Source: Ephydatia muelleri
Taxonomy: Eukaryota; Porifera; Demospongiae; Spongillida; Spongillidae
Length of the DNA: 64,000 nucleotides
Assembly (NCBI GenBank): GCA_013339895.1
Contig: JABACO010000001.1
Location: forward strand, 34,169,480-34,233,479
Direction of reading: 5' to 3'
Numbering within the stretch: position 1 is the stretch's first letter; each line of letters starts with the position of its first letter. Below the pieces are notes generated by a model, which was given only the letters and a program-made list of their open reading frames with translations, searched no databases and had not been told where the DNA came from. Positions 10,916 through 21,837 of the stretch are shown here, in pieces. Made by a program: the position numbers and the translations under genes.

Positions 10916-11482
10916 GCTGCAATCAGGCTGGGGGGGGGATATATGCGGTACTCTACGGTAAATCCAGATGGGGTACAATTATATGTACAACTGTACTCCA
11001 TGTTCACATTTGGTATGGTGAATGTGACATACACTGTAACAACCATCTGGTGTACAATAATAACCAGATGGCTGTATGTCACGTCTGGTGGTAGTGGTGG
11101 TGGAGGTGGTGTTGGAGACGACCCTGCTCAAGGTTGTCTCATGTCCCTCACATATAAGGGACACATTGTCCCCTATAACTTGAAAAATTCAAATTTTGAC
11201 GTAACATGTTCCAGTATCCATGTAAGAAATAGATGCAGTGCATTTTATTCAAGGATCTTTATCAGTATACACATCAATGCATAGGTGTTAAAGTGGATTA
11301 TACAGAATTGAGTGTAAAATTTCAATGTATCTGAACTTATTTCAAATTACACTGCCACTGAATATCAAGAAGAGTACTATGGCTTCTCTGATTCCTCTGA
11401 TGAACACTCAAAACATATCAGGTTCTTTTTTTATCTGGTTGGTTATTGCACACAGTTGATACAATACATGCTTCCACTTTAG
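10916..11482. other. No recognisable gene
   Basis: Contains a G run at about 10930-10938 and imperfect inverted words (aatccagatggggtac against gtacaataataaccagatgg) around 10970-11075. Probably the intron or flank before the adhesion-GPCR-like exons. Confidence 0.4.
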
Positions 11483-12054
11483 CAAATGGATTTTGCAGTT
11501 GTGATCTTAGTGTCAAAAATGATCGTGGAGTATATGAATGGCAAGAAGGAGTGCCTGGACAAAGTGTATCTCAAATGTGTCAGTATGGCATCATAGGACA
11601 ATACATTACAAGACACTGTAATGTAAATCTGACCTGGAGAGAAGACATTTCTAATTGTCCTACAGTTGTGACAGATCAAATTAATCAACTGAATGTGGCC
11701 TTAAAAAATGTAATGGAGTGCTAAATTGCAAAATATTATAGTGTAATTATCACTTTGTTTCATTAGCAAACTCTCGCAACCCAAAACATAGTAAATGTTA
11801 GCACAAAGCTACAAGATGTGGTGTCCCAAGCAACACAATTGGTGGATCAGAGTGCTTCCAATCTGGCTGTTGTGACCACTGTTATCACCCAGATATCCAA
11901 TGTAACACTATCCTCACCGGATGTACCTGTATCCAATCATTTGAATGTAACTCCACCTCTTGCACCTACGAAAACGCTCTTCCTCAGACCATGATCAATG
12001 TTGTGTCAGTACTAAGCAATATCCAAAGTTGGCCTTCAATGGTGTTAAACACAA
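11483..12054 (+). pseudogene. Adhesion-GPCR-like ectodomain exons (HormR plus GAIN start)
   Basis: Exon 11483-11709 (acceptor ctttag, donor gtaatg) encodes a cysteine-rich unit with the spacing of a hormone-receptor domain: GVYEWQEGVPGQSVSQMC, then ITRHC, then TWREDISNC. After a 57-bp intron (11710-11766) a second exon continues in frame with QTLATQNIVNVSTKLQDVV and VVTTVITQI, which looks like the start of a GAIN domain. The frame then breaks around 11905-11950, and a neighbouring frame carries CNSTSCTYENALPQTMINVV. No GPS motif or seven-helix region follows, so this is a truncated or broken receptor gene. The receptor would have sat on the cell surface. Confidence 0.5.
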
Positions 12055-12639
12055 GTGGCTCAGTGTAAATGCAACGTGTGATGCCTTTTACACTAAATAT
12101 TTAATGATGGCACCATTTTCACAGAGTTGTTCAGTTTTTTGAGGAAAAAGCAACACGATTTGTCCAGCAAGATAACTTTACAAATCTGGATTGTACACAT
12201 GATCGAGCATGAATTGTTGCTGAAAAGATTTGTTGGTGTATAAGATGGAGTTTCGTTAGAAACTTCCATATAGGATTTGACCCCGACTATGAATATCATT
12301 AAAAAACGCGACCCGTCTGTAACAACACTCCCGACGATCGGATCGTGTAGCTTGTTTTAGCAATCGATCTAGAAGTCAAAAATGAGTAGTTTCGTTTTTG
12401 TTTCATGTCGCAGAACCGCGTGGTTGTAGAGAACAAGAGTGTATTGCCCGTTCTCGTACCCAGTCTCGGAACAAGGGGCGGGTCGTCTTCTCCTCCTCCT
12501 TCTTGGCAACGCATAACTCGGGACAGGAACACTTTTAAGCGATCAAAATTTCACCACTAGCTTCAGAATCGGATGGAGGACTCGCTTTTATATACATAAT
12601 CGATGTTATACTCTGATACACAATCGACTATCAGCCTAT
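12055..12639. other. No recognisable gene
   Basis: Follows the receptor-like exons without GPS, membrane spans or other domains. A short open stretch near 12130-12210 (FFEEKATRFVQQDNF) has no recognised family. Confidence 0.4.
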
Positions 12640-13935
12640 GTCTTGTATAATTAGATTACTTCATAATTACGGTATCTTAAGATGTGTAGAGAAACCACGA
12701 TCGATTTGTTTACAATGTATATAAGTACGGTACACTTCGTCACTTTACCCTGCATGGATCTCCTTCGACAAAACCTTCATGGCCCACCATGGCAATTAGC
12801 CTTAAAGCGATAAATACGATATGGTCAGTCTAGCGTTGCGAAGGGAATAAGTAATATTGCGCTCTGGGACTGCGCTCTCTTACCCGAACCGGCATTGCTC
12901 CAGTCGGGCTGCATCACCTGGCTCTGTTACATTTGCAACTGGTCGTATAATAGATGCTTTAGATTCATTACACACCAATGCAAAGAATGAGGTACCCTTC
13001 CTTGCCCATTTATTTACTGCATTTACAATACGCAGAACGATTTGGAGAATATTTCTAATTTTTATTTCTTCAATTGCTTAAAGAAGTTATGTGCCACATC
13101 GACATTATTTTCAAAGCAGCACACACTGAAATTGAAGTGAAATACATGTAGAAGCGTGCATCATCCGAGGTGTACATCAGCACATTATGAATGCTGAATG
13201 TATTTCACCACGAAGGTCCTAGCATTCACATAGGCTGTCATGTCTAAGAAGTTGCCACCACTGCATCGATCCAGTAGCGTGACAAGGTCCCTACATGTAG
13301 TTACAGTGTATGTACGTAGCTGGTAGCGCGAGGTTCGAAGACTTATCATGCGCTACATCCCTCCCCTACATGAAAACTGTATAAGATATAGCTATTTAAC
13401 TTTTGCACAAACCTGTTGGTAACAATCACTCGTTTACGGCCTTCTATGCGCAATAGCCGCTAAGTGGCAATGTCGTGAAGTATATGCTATACGGCCAGGG
13501 CTGCGGGCGCAAATATGCGTCTTCCACGTATAATCGGTTAAAGTCATGGGACCTGGACAATAGTCCCTGTCACAATCCGACATCACAGTGTTTAGCTCTT
13601 TCGCCAATTATTACGGTACACATGTTATGCAAACTTGAAAAAAGTGTTGCGCGTTGCAGGAAAACGTAGTTAGCAAACTACATACACTATAAATGTGGCT
13701 TTTGTGTATAACACCTGCGGCGCAATATTGCTCTGTTGCCCGTGAAAGAATTAATATACCGTACATGTATGGTACATGATTTTAGACCTAACATGAACAA
13801 CTGTAAATCAAAATTTATTTTGCACTAACGTAGTTACATAATTAAACTCACTGAATGTTATATTATTTTGTGAGCCCAAAGTTCCATCAGGATTTATGGA
13901 TGTCACAGAAATGTTGTAATAAACAGCCTCATGTG
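12640..13935 (-). repeat. Receptor-locus duplicon copy 1 with FN3 exon remnant
   Basis: Read on the minus strand this matches intron 3 of the gene at 39485-47190, preceded by the 3' part of its FN3 exon (about 13857-13935: QVTHEAVYYNISVTS... then DGTLGSQN). Landmarks shared with the other copies are the gcaatattgctctgttgccc word and the ggtaacaatcactcgtttac word. The FN3 exon is cut by a hAT element at 13936. The following FN3-like exon is not found at the other end. Confidence 0.75.
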
Positions 13936-15521
13936 CAGGGGCGGATACAGGAATTCTGAAAGGGGGGGGTCCGACATGAATAATTAATAGGGGGAGGGTG
14001 CGGGAGGGGGATGTGCCCCCTCATAATTGGTGACATTCTATAGAAACTTGAAAAGGGCGGCGAATACTGTGCGTGGTTTGGTTTGGGGGACTCTATTCTC
14101 AGTGCAACTCATAAACTGCGTATCCTAAATTAATGAGTAATCCCTATTTAACAGACTTATTTTCCTATCATGGCAGATAGCTGTGGAATTAAAGTACGTA
14201 TTTATCGCCATTTCACATTTGACACTGAATGAACTAAAAAAAATCTCTACAATTACTACAAAATCATTTATTGGTACAAAATACAAGATTGAAATGTGTT
14301 TGCTGATAAAAGCTTCACACACCTCATCAATATCAATATCAACATCGCTATGCAAATGCATCAGTGCTAATCCAGCAAAACGCTCAGAACTCATTGTACT
14401 TTGGATTAACTACGCCTCAATGCTGAAAAAGACCTTTCTGCTTCACAGCTAGACACAGGTATAGTGCAGGCAATAATTAATAGTACTCGTATGTTGGGGA
14501 AACATCTTCATCAGCAGCATGGATACAATGTGCCAGATCTGCAGGAATGATGTTATCAAAGGATTCAGATTATATAGTTTCCAAAAACGTTGCCACTGTT
14601 TTAATTCAGATAGAAGTGATGAAGCACTAGGTAAATCACGTTCCCAAAACAACAAACATTTTGCAAGATCTTGTAAATCACTGTGGTTAATTATTAATGT
14701 TGGAACTAGATAAAATAAGTGACTACCAACCATACTGTCACAATGAAATCTATTGTTTAGTACTTGTTCCATGTGATCCAAGAATGGAATTGCCACATTA
14801 ATTGTGTAATAAACTTCAGGATCTGGATTTTCGGGACCTGCATTAGCCCTGTGTTGCTGTCTTCCAGATACACGTGGAACTGTACGTACTATGCCTAACT
14901 CACTACCAATTCTGCTAGCATCCATAAGCCAATCATGAAAATCTTTTTCAATGTTCTCTCTGAAATTGCAATATCACTGATGACACTGTGTATCAAGTTA
15001 TAGGCATGCACAATATCCTCATCTTGCGTCTTACCCATATCTGCATGTGTCAAAAAAGATAAATAATTGAAGTATAAAAAAGAAACTCCAGGCCCGTAGC
15101 GAGGTAAGTCTGAAAGGGAGGGAGACGGGGGGGGGGGGGGGGGGGGGGGGGGGTGGGGGGTTGGATCGATTTCTAATAGGACTGCGGGGTAGTCTAAGTG
15201 GTGTGTGCATGTGGGCCCTCATGCATTCACGCAGCTGAATCACGTAATGAGATAACGCGATCGGGTGGGTGAAGTCATGACAGGCGCGCGATTCCTGTAC
15301 GCATAAATTACCTTTTGCTTTCTTTGAAAAGTAATTTCCGAGCCCGAGTGAACACGCTTGCTTGCCATAACGCTCTCTAGAACAATGAATATCACAGGGG
15401 ATGTTGTTAATTGGTTTCGCTAATGAATTAAAGTATTAATCCTTAATTTTATTCATCATCAGGTCTGAGGGGGGGGGGTCCAGACACCACCGACCCCCCC
15501 CCCCCCCTGTATCCGCCACTG
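13936..15521 (-). mobile_element. hAT-type DNA transposon (5-bp target duplication), decayed
   Basis: The ends are inverted repeats, CAGGGGCGGATACAGG at left and the complement of CAGTGGCGGATACAGG at right. They are flanked by ATGTG at both sides (13931-13935 and 15522-15526). The paralogous FN3 exon at about 45895 has the uninterrupted target. The minus strand encodes pieces of a ZMYM1-like hAT transposase C-terminus: VYYTINVAIPFLDHMEQVLNNRF, and further on SERFAGLALMHLHSDVDIDID. The catalytic N-terminal part is absent and several stops occur. A second hAT-like end motif (caggcccgtagcgagg) near 15090 suggests a nested element. Five-bp duplications fit the hAT5 group. Confidence 0.75.
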
Positions 15522-15660
15522 ATGTGTGACTTTGTATGGTGCGCATCAATTGTAGCATGGACGAGACACACGAATGTTTAAAAAACGACATCGGTCCGAT
15601 TTATACTATCATACGTGAGTTAAAGTGCCGTACAGCTGTAGCTGGACCTACATGTACGAC

Positions 15661-15664
<4 letters not shown>

Positions 15665-15716
<52 letters not shown>

Positions 15717-15781
15717 GCACGCACGCACACACACACACACACAGACACACACACACAACACACACAACACACACACACGCA
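15665..15781. repeat. CA microsatellite
   Basis: About 115 bp of CA dinucleotides with acgc and aacac interruptions, just past the hAT element. The flanks up to 15880 show no gene. Confidence 0.95.
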
Positions 15782-15879
15782 CAGAAAAACCACTTTAAGG
15801 TTTAGAAGTCCTTCCAACAAATTTAATAATCACAATCTCGAAAACAAAAACAGTCAAGTAGCTTCATTGGTACATACTG

Positions 15880-16660
15880 CCTTTTCACTGTGTGTAGCCT
15901 GTCTTGGTACATTAAGCATGTTGCTTGTTATGGTACACTAGCATCTTGTTACCAAACCTTGTTACAGTATGCAAGCAGTTTGTCTGGATAGTGTGCCTTC
16001 TCAGGCACAGTGCATAGCTTGTCATGGTACATAAATTATGTAACTAAATTGTCTTGTTATTACAGTATTTAGCCTTTCTTAGTACTTTTAGTTTTGGTAC
16101 ACTGCCTTGTTATTCGTCTAGGTGCCTTATCTTGTGACACCCACCGTGTATACAGTATGCAGCTTGCCTTCATTGTTTGCCTTCTTGCAGCACTTGAGTA
16201 GCTGGTCTTGGTACTTACATGTATAAATCATGTAACAAGTCTTGGTAACCTGCCATGTTACAGTGTGTAGCTTGTCTTGTTACCCTGCCTGTTTATAACA
16301 TGTATCCTGTCTTAGTGCATAGAGCGTGTAGCTTGTGTTGGTACACTGCTTTGTTACAGTACCTTGGCACCAAACCTTGTTACAGTACCTTGGCACCAAA
16401 CTTTATGTAGCTTGCCTTGGTAGTATAAGCCTTCTTCATGTCTTGGTACCGTGCCTGTTTACATCATGTACCCACTTCAAGCTTGCAGCTAATCTTGGTA
16501 CCCAGTGCCTTGTTACAGGAGATAGCTTGTGTTGGTACCCTGCCTTGTTACTGTATGTAGCTTGTATTCATAGTTCGCCATCTTGCAGTGTGTAGCTTGT
16601 AAGCTTTTGTTGGTACCCTACTTTGTTACACTATGTACATGTAGCTTGGCAGCTAGGTTT
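15880..16660. repeat. Degenerate minisatellite, units roughly 40-60 bp
   Basis: Diverged copies built from the words gtagcttgtcttggtac, ctgccttgttacagta and gcaccaaaccttgttacag run for about 780 bp. Unit length varies. A short opposite-strand copy appears near 16665-16715. No coding function is apparent. Confidence 0.8.
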
Positions 16661-16728
16661 ACAGGTATGCAGGTGGGGTACCAATACAAGCTAACTACTG
16701 TATCAAGGCACTGAGCTAGGTACACACT

Positions 16729-16783
16729 GCGAGAAAGCACATTATCAAGGCATTGACAATGCCTTGATAGTGTGCTTTCTCGC
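16729..16783. repeat. 55-bp near-perfect palindrome
   Basis: Two 27-bp arms (gcgagaaagcacattatcaa then ggcattg, and its complement) surround one central base. They contain a single mismatched pair. The DNA could extrude a cruciform, or RNA from it would form a long hairpin. It lies between the minisatellite and the next duplicon. Confidence 0.9.
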
Positions 16784-16814
16784 AAATTTGCTTATGAAGT
16801 TGTGACTGATCAAC

Positions 16815-18908
16815 ACGTTTTTGCATTCAGTGAGTTTTTATTATGTAACTACGTTAGTCCAAAATAAATTTTTATTTACAGTTGTTCATGTTAGGTCTAA
16901 AATCATGTATCATACATGTATGGTATATTAATTCTTTCATGGGCAACAGAGCAATATTGCACCGCATGTGCTATACAATAGCCACACTTATAGTGTATGT
17001 AGTTTGCTAACTACGTTTTCCTGTAATGCGCAACACTTTTTTTTGCACATGTGTACCGTAATAATAGGCGAAAGAGCTAAACACTGTGATGTCAGATTGT
17101 GACAGGGACTATTGTCCAGGGCCCATGACTTTAACTCTTTGAACGCCAAGGGCATATATAAATAAATGCGAGAATTATCTGCCTCACCTTTCATGCAGTG
17201 CTGTGTGTTATGTTGTGTTGATCAAAACCACTTTGAATCCCATTTGTAGATGCAAGGAAGTACAATACTGACATGCATGTAACCCCATAGTCATACAAAT
17301 ATGTGGTCCTGGTGTAAGCACATTTTGCATGTCCATTATAACTCGCTGGCACCTTTTGTTGCAATAATCCATTATACAAACTGGCAAAAGGTTGGTGGTG
17401 GGGGGGGGGGGGATAAGGGGGACAAGTATGATATACTACACTGATCTGGGCTACGCATTCTTGTTCTTGGAGTATTGTAGTGATGCATTAGTGAAGTCAA
17501 GTGAGGTCATCTGAATAATGGGGTTCTTTAGCCAGAGTGAGAGGAAACATAATTACTTTGGTTGCAACTGGTCGTATAATACATGCTTTAGATTCATTAC
17601 ACACCAATGCAAGGAATGAGGTACCAATCCTTGCCCATTTATTTACTGCATTTACAATATGCAGAACCATTTGCAACAGTGAAGCCTATATTTCTCATGC
17701 AGGTGTGATTATGTAAGTGAGCATATTTATAGTTTTTATTTTTTCAGTTGCTTATGAAATTATCTACCACATCGACATTATTGTCAAAGCAGCACATACA
17801 TGCAGACAGAAATTGAAGTGAAATACGTGTAGAAGCGTGCATCATCGGAGGTGTACATCAGCACATTATGAATGCTGAGTATATTTCACCACGGAAGGTC
17901 CTAGAGGAAGAGCATTCACATAGGGCTGGGCATGTCTAAGAAGTCAGCACCACTGTTTTAATCCAGTAGCGTCCCGTTAACTCTTTACTACATGTAGTTA
18001 CAGTGCATGTAAGTAGCTGGTAGCACGCGGTTGTACGCCGAGTGGACTTATAGTGTTGTGTGTGGGTGCATACATTGTTGTATCCTGAGTCTTGATATGT
18101 GTTGATAGCCATGTATGTGCCCTGAGTGTGCAGTGTGTACGCTGCAGGTTCGAAGACTTATCATGTGCTACATCCCTCCCCTACATTAAGACTGTATAAG
18201 ATATAGCTATTTAACTTTTGCACAAACCTGTTGGTAACAATCACTCGTTTACGGCCTTCTATGCGCAATAGCCGCTGGCAATGTCGTGAAGTACATGCTA
18301 TACGGCCAGGGCTGCGGGAGCAAATATGCGTCCTCTTTGAACACCAAGTGCGTATGTGCATGCATGCACACACACCATTCATGCATGAGTTAGATACAGC
18401 GTGCAAAAATGTGTTGATCAGTGACAACTTAATGATTGCTGTACTTGTAATCTTATAAGTACATGTAATGTAACAGAGCCAGGTGATGCAGCCCGACTGG
18501 AGCAATGCAGGTGTTCGGGTTAGAGAGCGCCGTCCCAGAGCGCAATATAATTTATTCCCTTCGCAACGCTAGACTGACCATATAGTAATTATCGTCTTTA
18601 AGGCTAATTGCCATGGTGGGCCATGAAGGTTTTGTCGAAGGAGATCCATGCAGGGTAAAGTGACGAAGTGTACCGTACTTATATGCATTGTAAACACATC
18701 AATCGTAGTGCCTCTAAAAATTGAAGTAACCGTATTTCGCGAATAATTGATTGGCGAAACACATTATGTTAACGATACGGACTGCTGTTATTCTGTATCG
18801 TTTGGTTGACATATGGTTTAATACCGCGCAAGCTGTCATCGCAATAAAATCAAACAATTTGTATACACTTGCACACAACATACATGTCATGTGATTCATT
18901 TCCTACAA
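16815..18908 (+). repeat. Receptor-locus duplicon copy 2 with internal inversion
   Basis: It begins with the last bases of the FN3 exon and its donor (attcagtgagttttt), then intron sequence matching the other copies, and leads into the FN3-like exon at 18909. Landmarks between about 17340 and 18450 (cacaccaatgcaaggaatga, the catgtctaagaagt word, ggtaacaatcactcg) run in the opposite direction to the flanks, whereas copies at 44150-45809 and 53577-55893 are collinear. This shows an inversion of about 1.1 kb inside the copy. Confidence 0.7.
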
Positions 18909-19137
18909 GTTCTACCAATTCTATCTTTCAAAATACATCATCTTTGAGCTACAGTAACTCCATTGACTGTTCGTTTCTCAATAACCAGTCCTTCTACTGT
19001 GTAGTGTGCTGCAGTTCTGATCAGTCTGTTGCTCCTGATTCAAGTGTGTACAATTTATCCAATACCAAAGGCGCAGAGGTAACTGTCTCCCTACAAGGCC
19101 TCACCATTGGTCAAATATACTACTGCAAGGCAGCAGC
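18909..19137 (+). pseudogene. Truncated copy of the Cys-rich FN3-like exon
   Basis: Encodes the first two thirds of the domain (NSIDCSFLNNQSFYCVVCC..., ending at YYCKAAA). The acceptor AG present in other copies is altered (acaag in place of acagg), and the exon stops abruptly where unrelated sequence begins at about 19138, close to the inverted-repeat-bounded block. Confidence 0.75.
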
Positions 19138-19540
19138 TAGCGGCGTGCGCGTTGTTTTATTATTCGCGCAACAAATACAACCTGACGTTGCAAGTGTTTT
19201 CTATAAGCCAACTTGGACATAGAGCTATCATCAGAACCGCAATCTCATTACCGCTTGGAAGCTAGCACCACATTCCTCAGCACCACATTCCACTCTAATT
19301 AGATTACGTACGGCTAATTATATTCATTGCCTTGGTTGTTGCAACATACATAGTTGGTATTCATAGATATATGAATGAGTACACTATAAAATTAACGCAC
19401 GATGCACTGCAGTCTATGTCGCTATGTATCGTATGCAGGCAGCGTGTGGCTGAGGTAACTTTTTATTGCTTCGTGCCTCGACAATTTAAAGGTCCGCATC
19501 AATACAACAGTGATAATCTGAGGAAAATGATACCTTAAAG

Positions 19541-21240
19541 TTACCATCTATGGTACAACTCACCGTCGTGGCAACTAACCTCTGGCCATACGATGTGCTT
19601 GTTCAAACTGGTTAGAAGCAAAGAAAGCTGCCTTTTTACGTCACTTTCAAGTCCCATGAGGTAGTACTCTATCTCATATGCCTTTAGTATGCGGGAACTC
19701 TTGATTAAATGTTTGTCACGTGCAGTATTGCTGGGCACATACCACATCAAGCAAATTTTCAAGTGGCCAGTTTGCGTTCACTTTCTGGAGCTGCTTTATG
19801 ATGCCAATAGGCCCCACAAATCGTGGTCCCCATTAATATCATTCGCGTTGATGGCTAGAAGTAAACAGCATTCATAGTATTATGATCCAAAATGTGCACT
19901 TTAATGATGCATACCTCAAGCTCTTTCACTATTTGTCTTATCAATGTTCTTTTAAATGGAGAGTGCCTTTAAATTGGATTGGAATTGCAAAAGTATCAAG
20001 ACATCATTATGGCATAATACCTATCAGATGGTCTGGTTTGGCGTGGAAAGTACTTAAGGTAGTGTTCCTTCTCCCATGGTGTGGCAAAAATATCATCTTG
20101 GTCAGGATTGTTCTTGAAATCAGGAACCAAAATAGCACCAGCAGCAAGATCAGTATCATCAACACTGCTGCTATCACTTTCTACACTTGTGTGTCATCAT
20201 CGTCCTTGTCACTCCCATCCTGGAAACTTGCATCAGTGTCTTTATCCAACTGGTAAATACCACCCAAATTCATCTCTGAAATTGGATAATATACCTTGCA
20301 TAAATTTACTCATGCAACTGTTCATGTGATTTGTGTTTGTTACAATGATTTGGAACTGATTGTTTCAATTCCTCGTACAAACTCTGCTCATCACCTGGAT
20401 TATCAATGCTCTTTTTGAATGTTTGCAGTGGGTAAAGTGTACCTTCTGACAGTTCATAAGCCATCTGGGCTCGAAATCGTGGCATCATTTCCTACAACAG
20501 TTTCACTACTTGTGTGTGTACATAATCCAAACCCTCCACTTCTAGTCTTGCAGCCTAAAAAAATTTTCAAATGCATGTTAAGGGGTCAACACTTTTCAGC
20601 CTCCTCACAAAACAAGAAATGCACCGCAATCAAAAGAGCTTTGGTGACGCTCTGGACTGGATAATGCATTACATACACATGTATGTAATGAATTCCTGTT
20701 GAAATTAGATATACTTCAGAATCTTTGTACTTCCAGTCAGATAGAGATAAAGTAGTATTTTTTCCTCACCATCACCGCTAGGTCCATCACTAGGCCCTTC
20801 ATCACTAGGCCTTTCATCCACACCATCGCAAGGTCCTTCATTCACACTATCATTCACACCACCACTAGGCCCTTCATCCACACCATCACTAAGGCCCTTC
20901 ATCCACACCATCACTAGGCCCTTCATCTACACCATCACTAGGCCCTTCATCCACACTATCTTGGTGCTCACTATTACTTGGTCCTTCACCCACAGTCTCT
21001 ACATCATTAGCTCCTTCCTCCTTAATCTCTCCATCCAAATGAGTACTGGTATCTTCCTGTACATGATCAGCAACCTTTCCCTCTGTAGCCAGAACTGCTT
21101 GGTCTCTAGTGTTATAACACACATATGGCTATGCATGTGTTTCATCATTACATCATCAAACATAAAACACAAAACTTGTGCAGCTAAATACCAGTAACCA
21201 CTAGGTCCATTGCATGATGCATGTCTCCCCTGTGTCAGCA
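19541..21240 (-). CDS. Hypothetical, probably broken gene with acidic N-terminal repeats
   Basis: Several minus-strand coding-like stretches follow in order: CNGPSGYWYLAAQ near 21200; an acidic segment with VDEGPSDG repeats (20705-21120); EMMPRFRAQMAYELSEGTLY, then FKKSIDNPGDEQSLYEELK (20306-20500, with an acceptor-like gttgtag before it); VESDSSSVDDTDLAAGAIL near 20170; and a Lys/Leu-rich stretch (19541-19762). They lie in different frames, so either several introns or frameshifts separate them. I do not recognise the family. It lies inside the inverted-repeat-bounded block and could be that element's own gene. Confidence 0.3.
20760..20960 (-). repeat. Coding-like minisatellite (VDEGPSDG units)
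   Basis: The 24-bp word catcactaggcccttcatcca and variants repeat about eight times. Read on the minus strand most units give VDEGPSDG, although one extra base in the array shifts the frame. It lies within the acidic part of the hypothetical gene. Confidence 0.75.
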
Positions 21241-21837
21241 ATGTAATTTACAAGTGCACCAGGTTCAAAGTTATGCTTTTGTCTAATATGTGGCTATAAA
21301 AGGGCACATCCAATAAAACAACTAAACTGAAGCTAAAGTTAACTTACCATCACAAAGTAACTTCCATACAAGTACAACTGCACTGGGCTATAAAAGTCAA
21401 TACATTTATATAAGACCAAACACAGGCTTCACCCACTATAAGAACAAAGATGTTTTCATAAACTGGGATACTGCTTGGAGGGAAAATATACACAGGCTCC
21501 AGTTAGTGGATGTGAAGACCACTCCTCAACTCTTTGCCAAGAGAAACAATAGCACAACTCATTGTACATGTATACAAACATGGTCACAACTGTTACCTAC
21601 AGCAAGCGACACCTCAGATGTACATCCACCAATAAACAAACACTCAGACTCGCAAACATACACTCTCACACACAAGTACATTCATTACAGACACAAACTT
21701 GCCCTGGATCAACCAACGTAACAATAAATAGTCTTTATTCACATTACAAATGGCAGTTTGGAAACCAGAAATACACAGTAACTGCTAAAAGATCATTTGA
21801 CCAGGTCCATGACAGTCGTTGAACTGATCAGTTGTTG

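Noticed and set aside
13325-13345. tRNA-like ggttcgaagac word (also near 18146 and 44976)
   Set aside because: No cloverleaf or acceptor stem could be built around it; it is part of the receptor duplicon.
15620-15820. Cys-rich minus-strand frame
   Set aside because: It is an artefact of the CA microsatellite.
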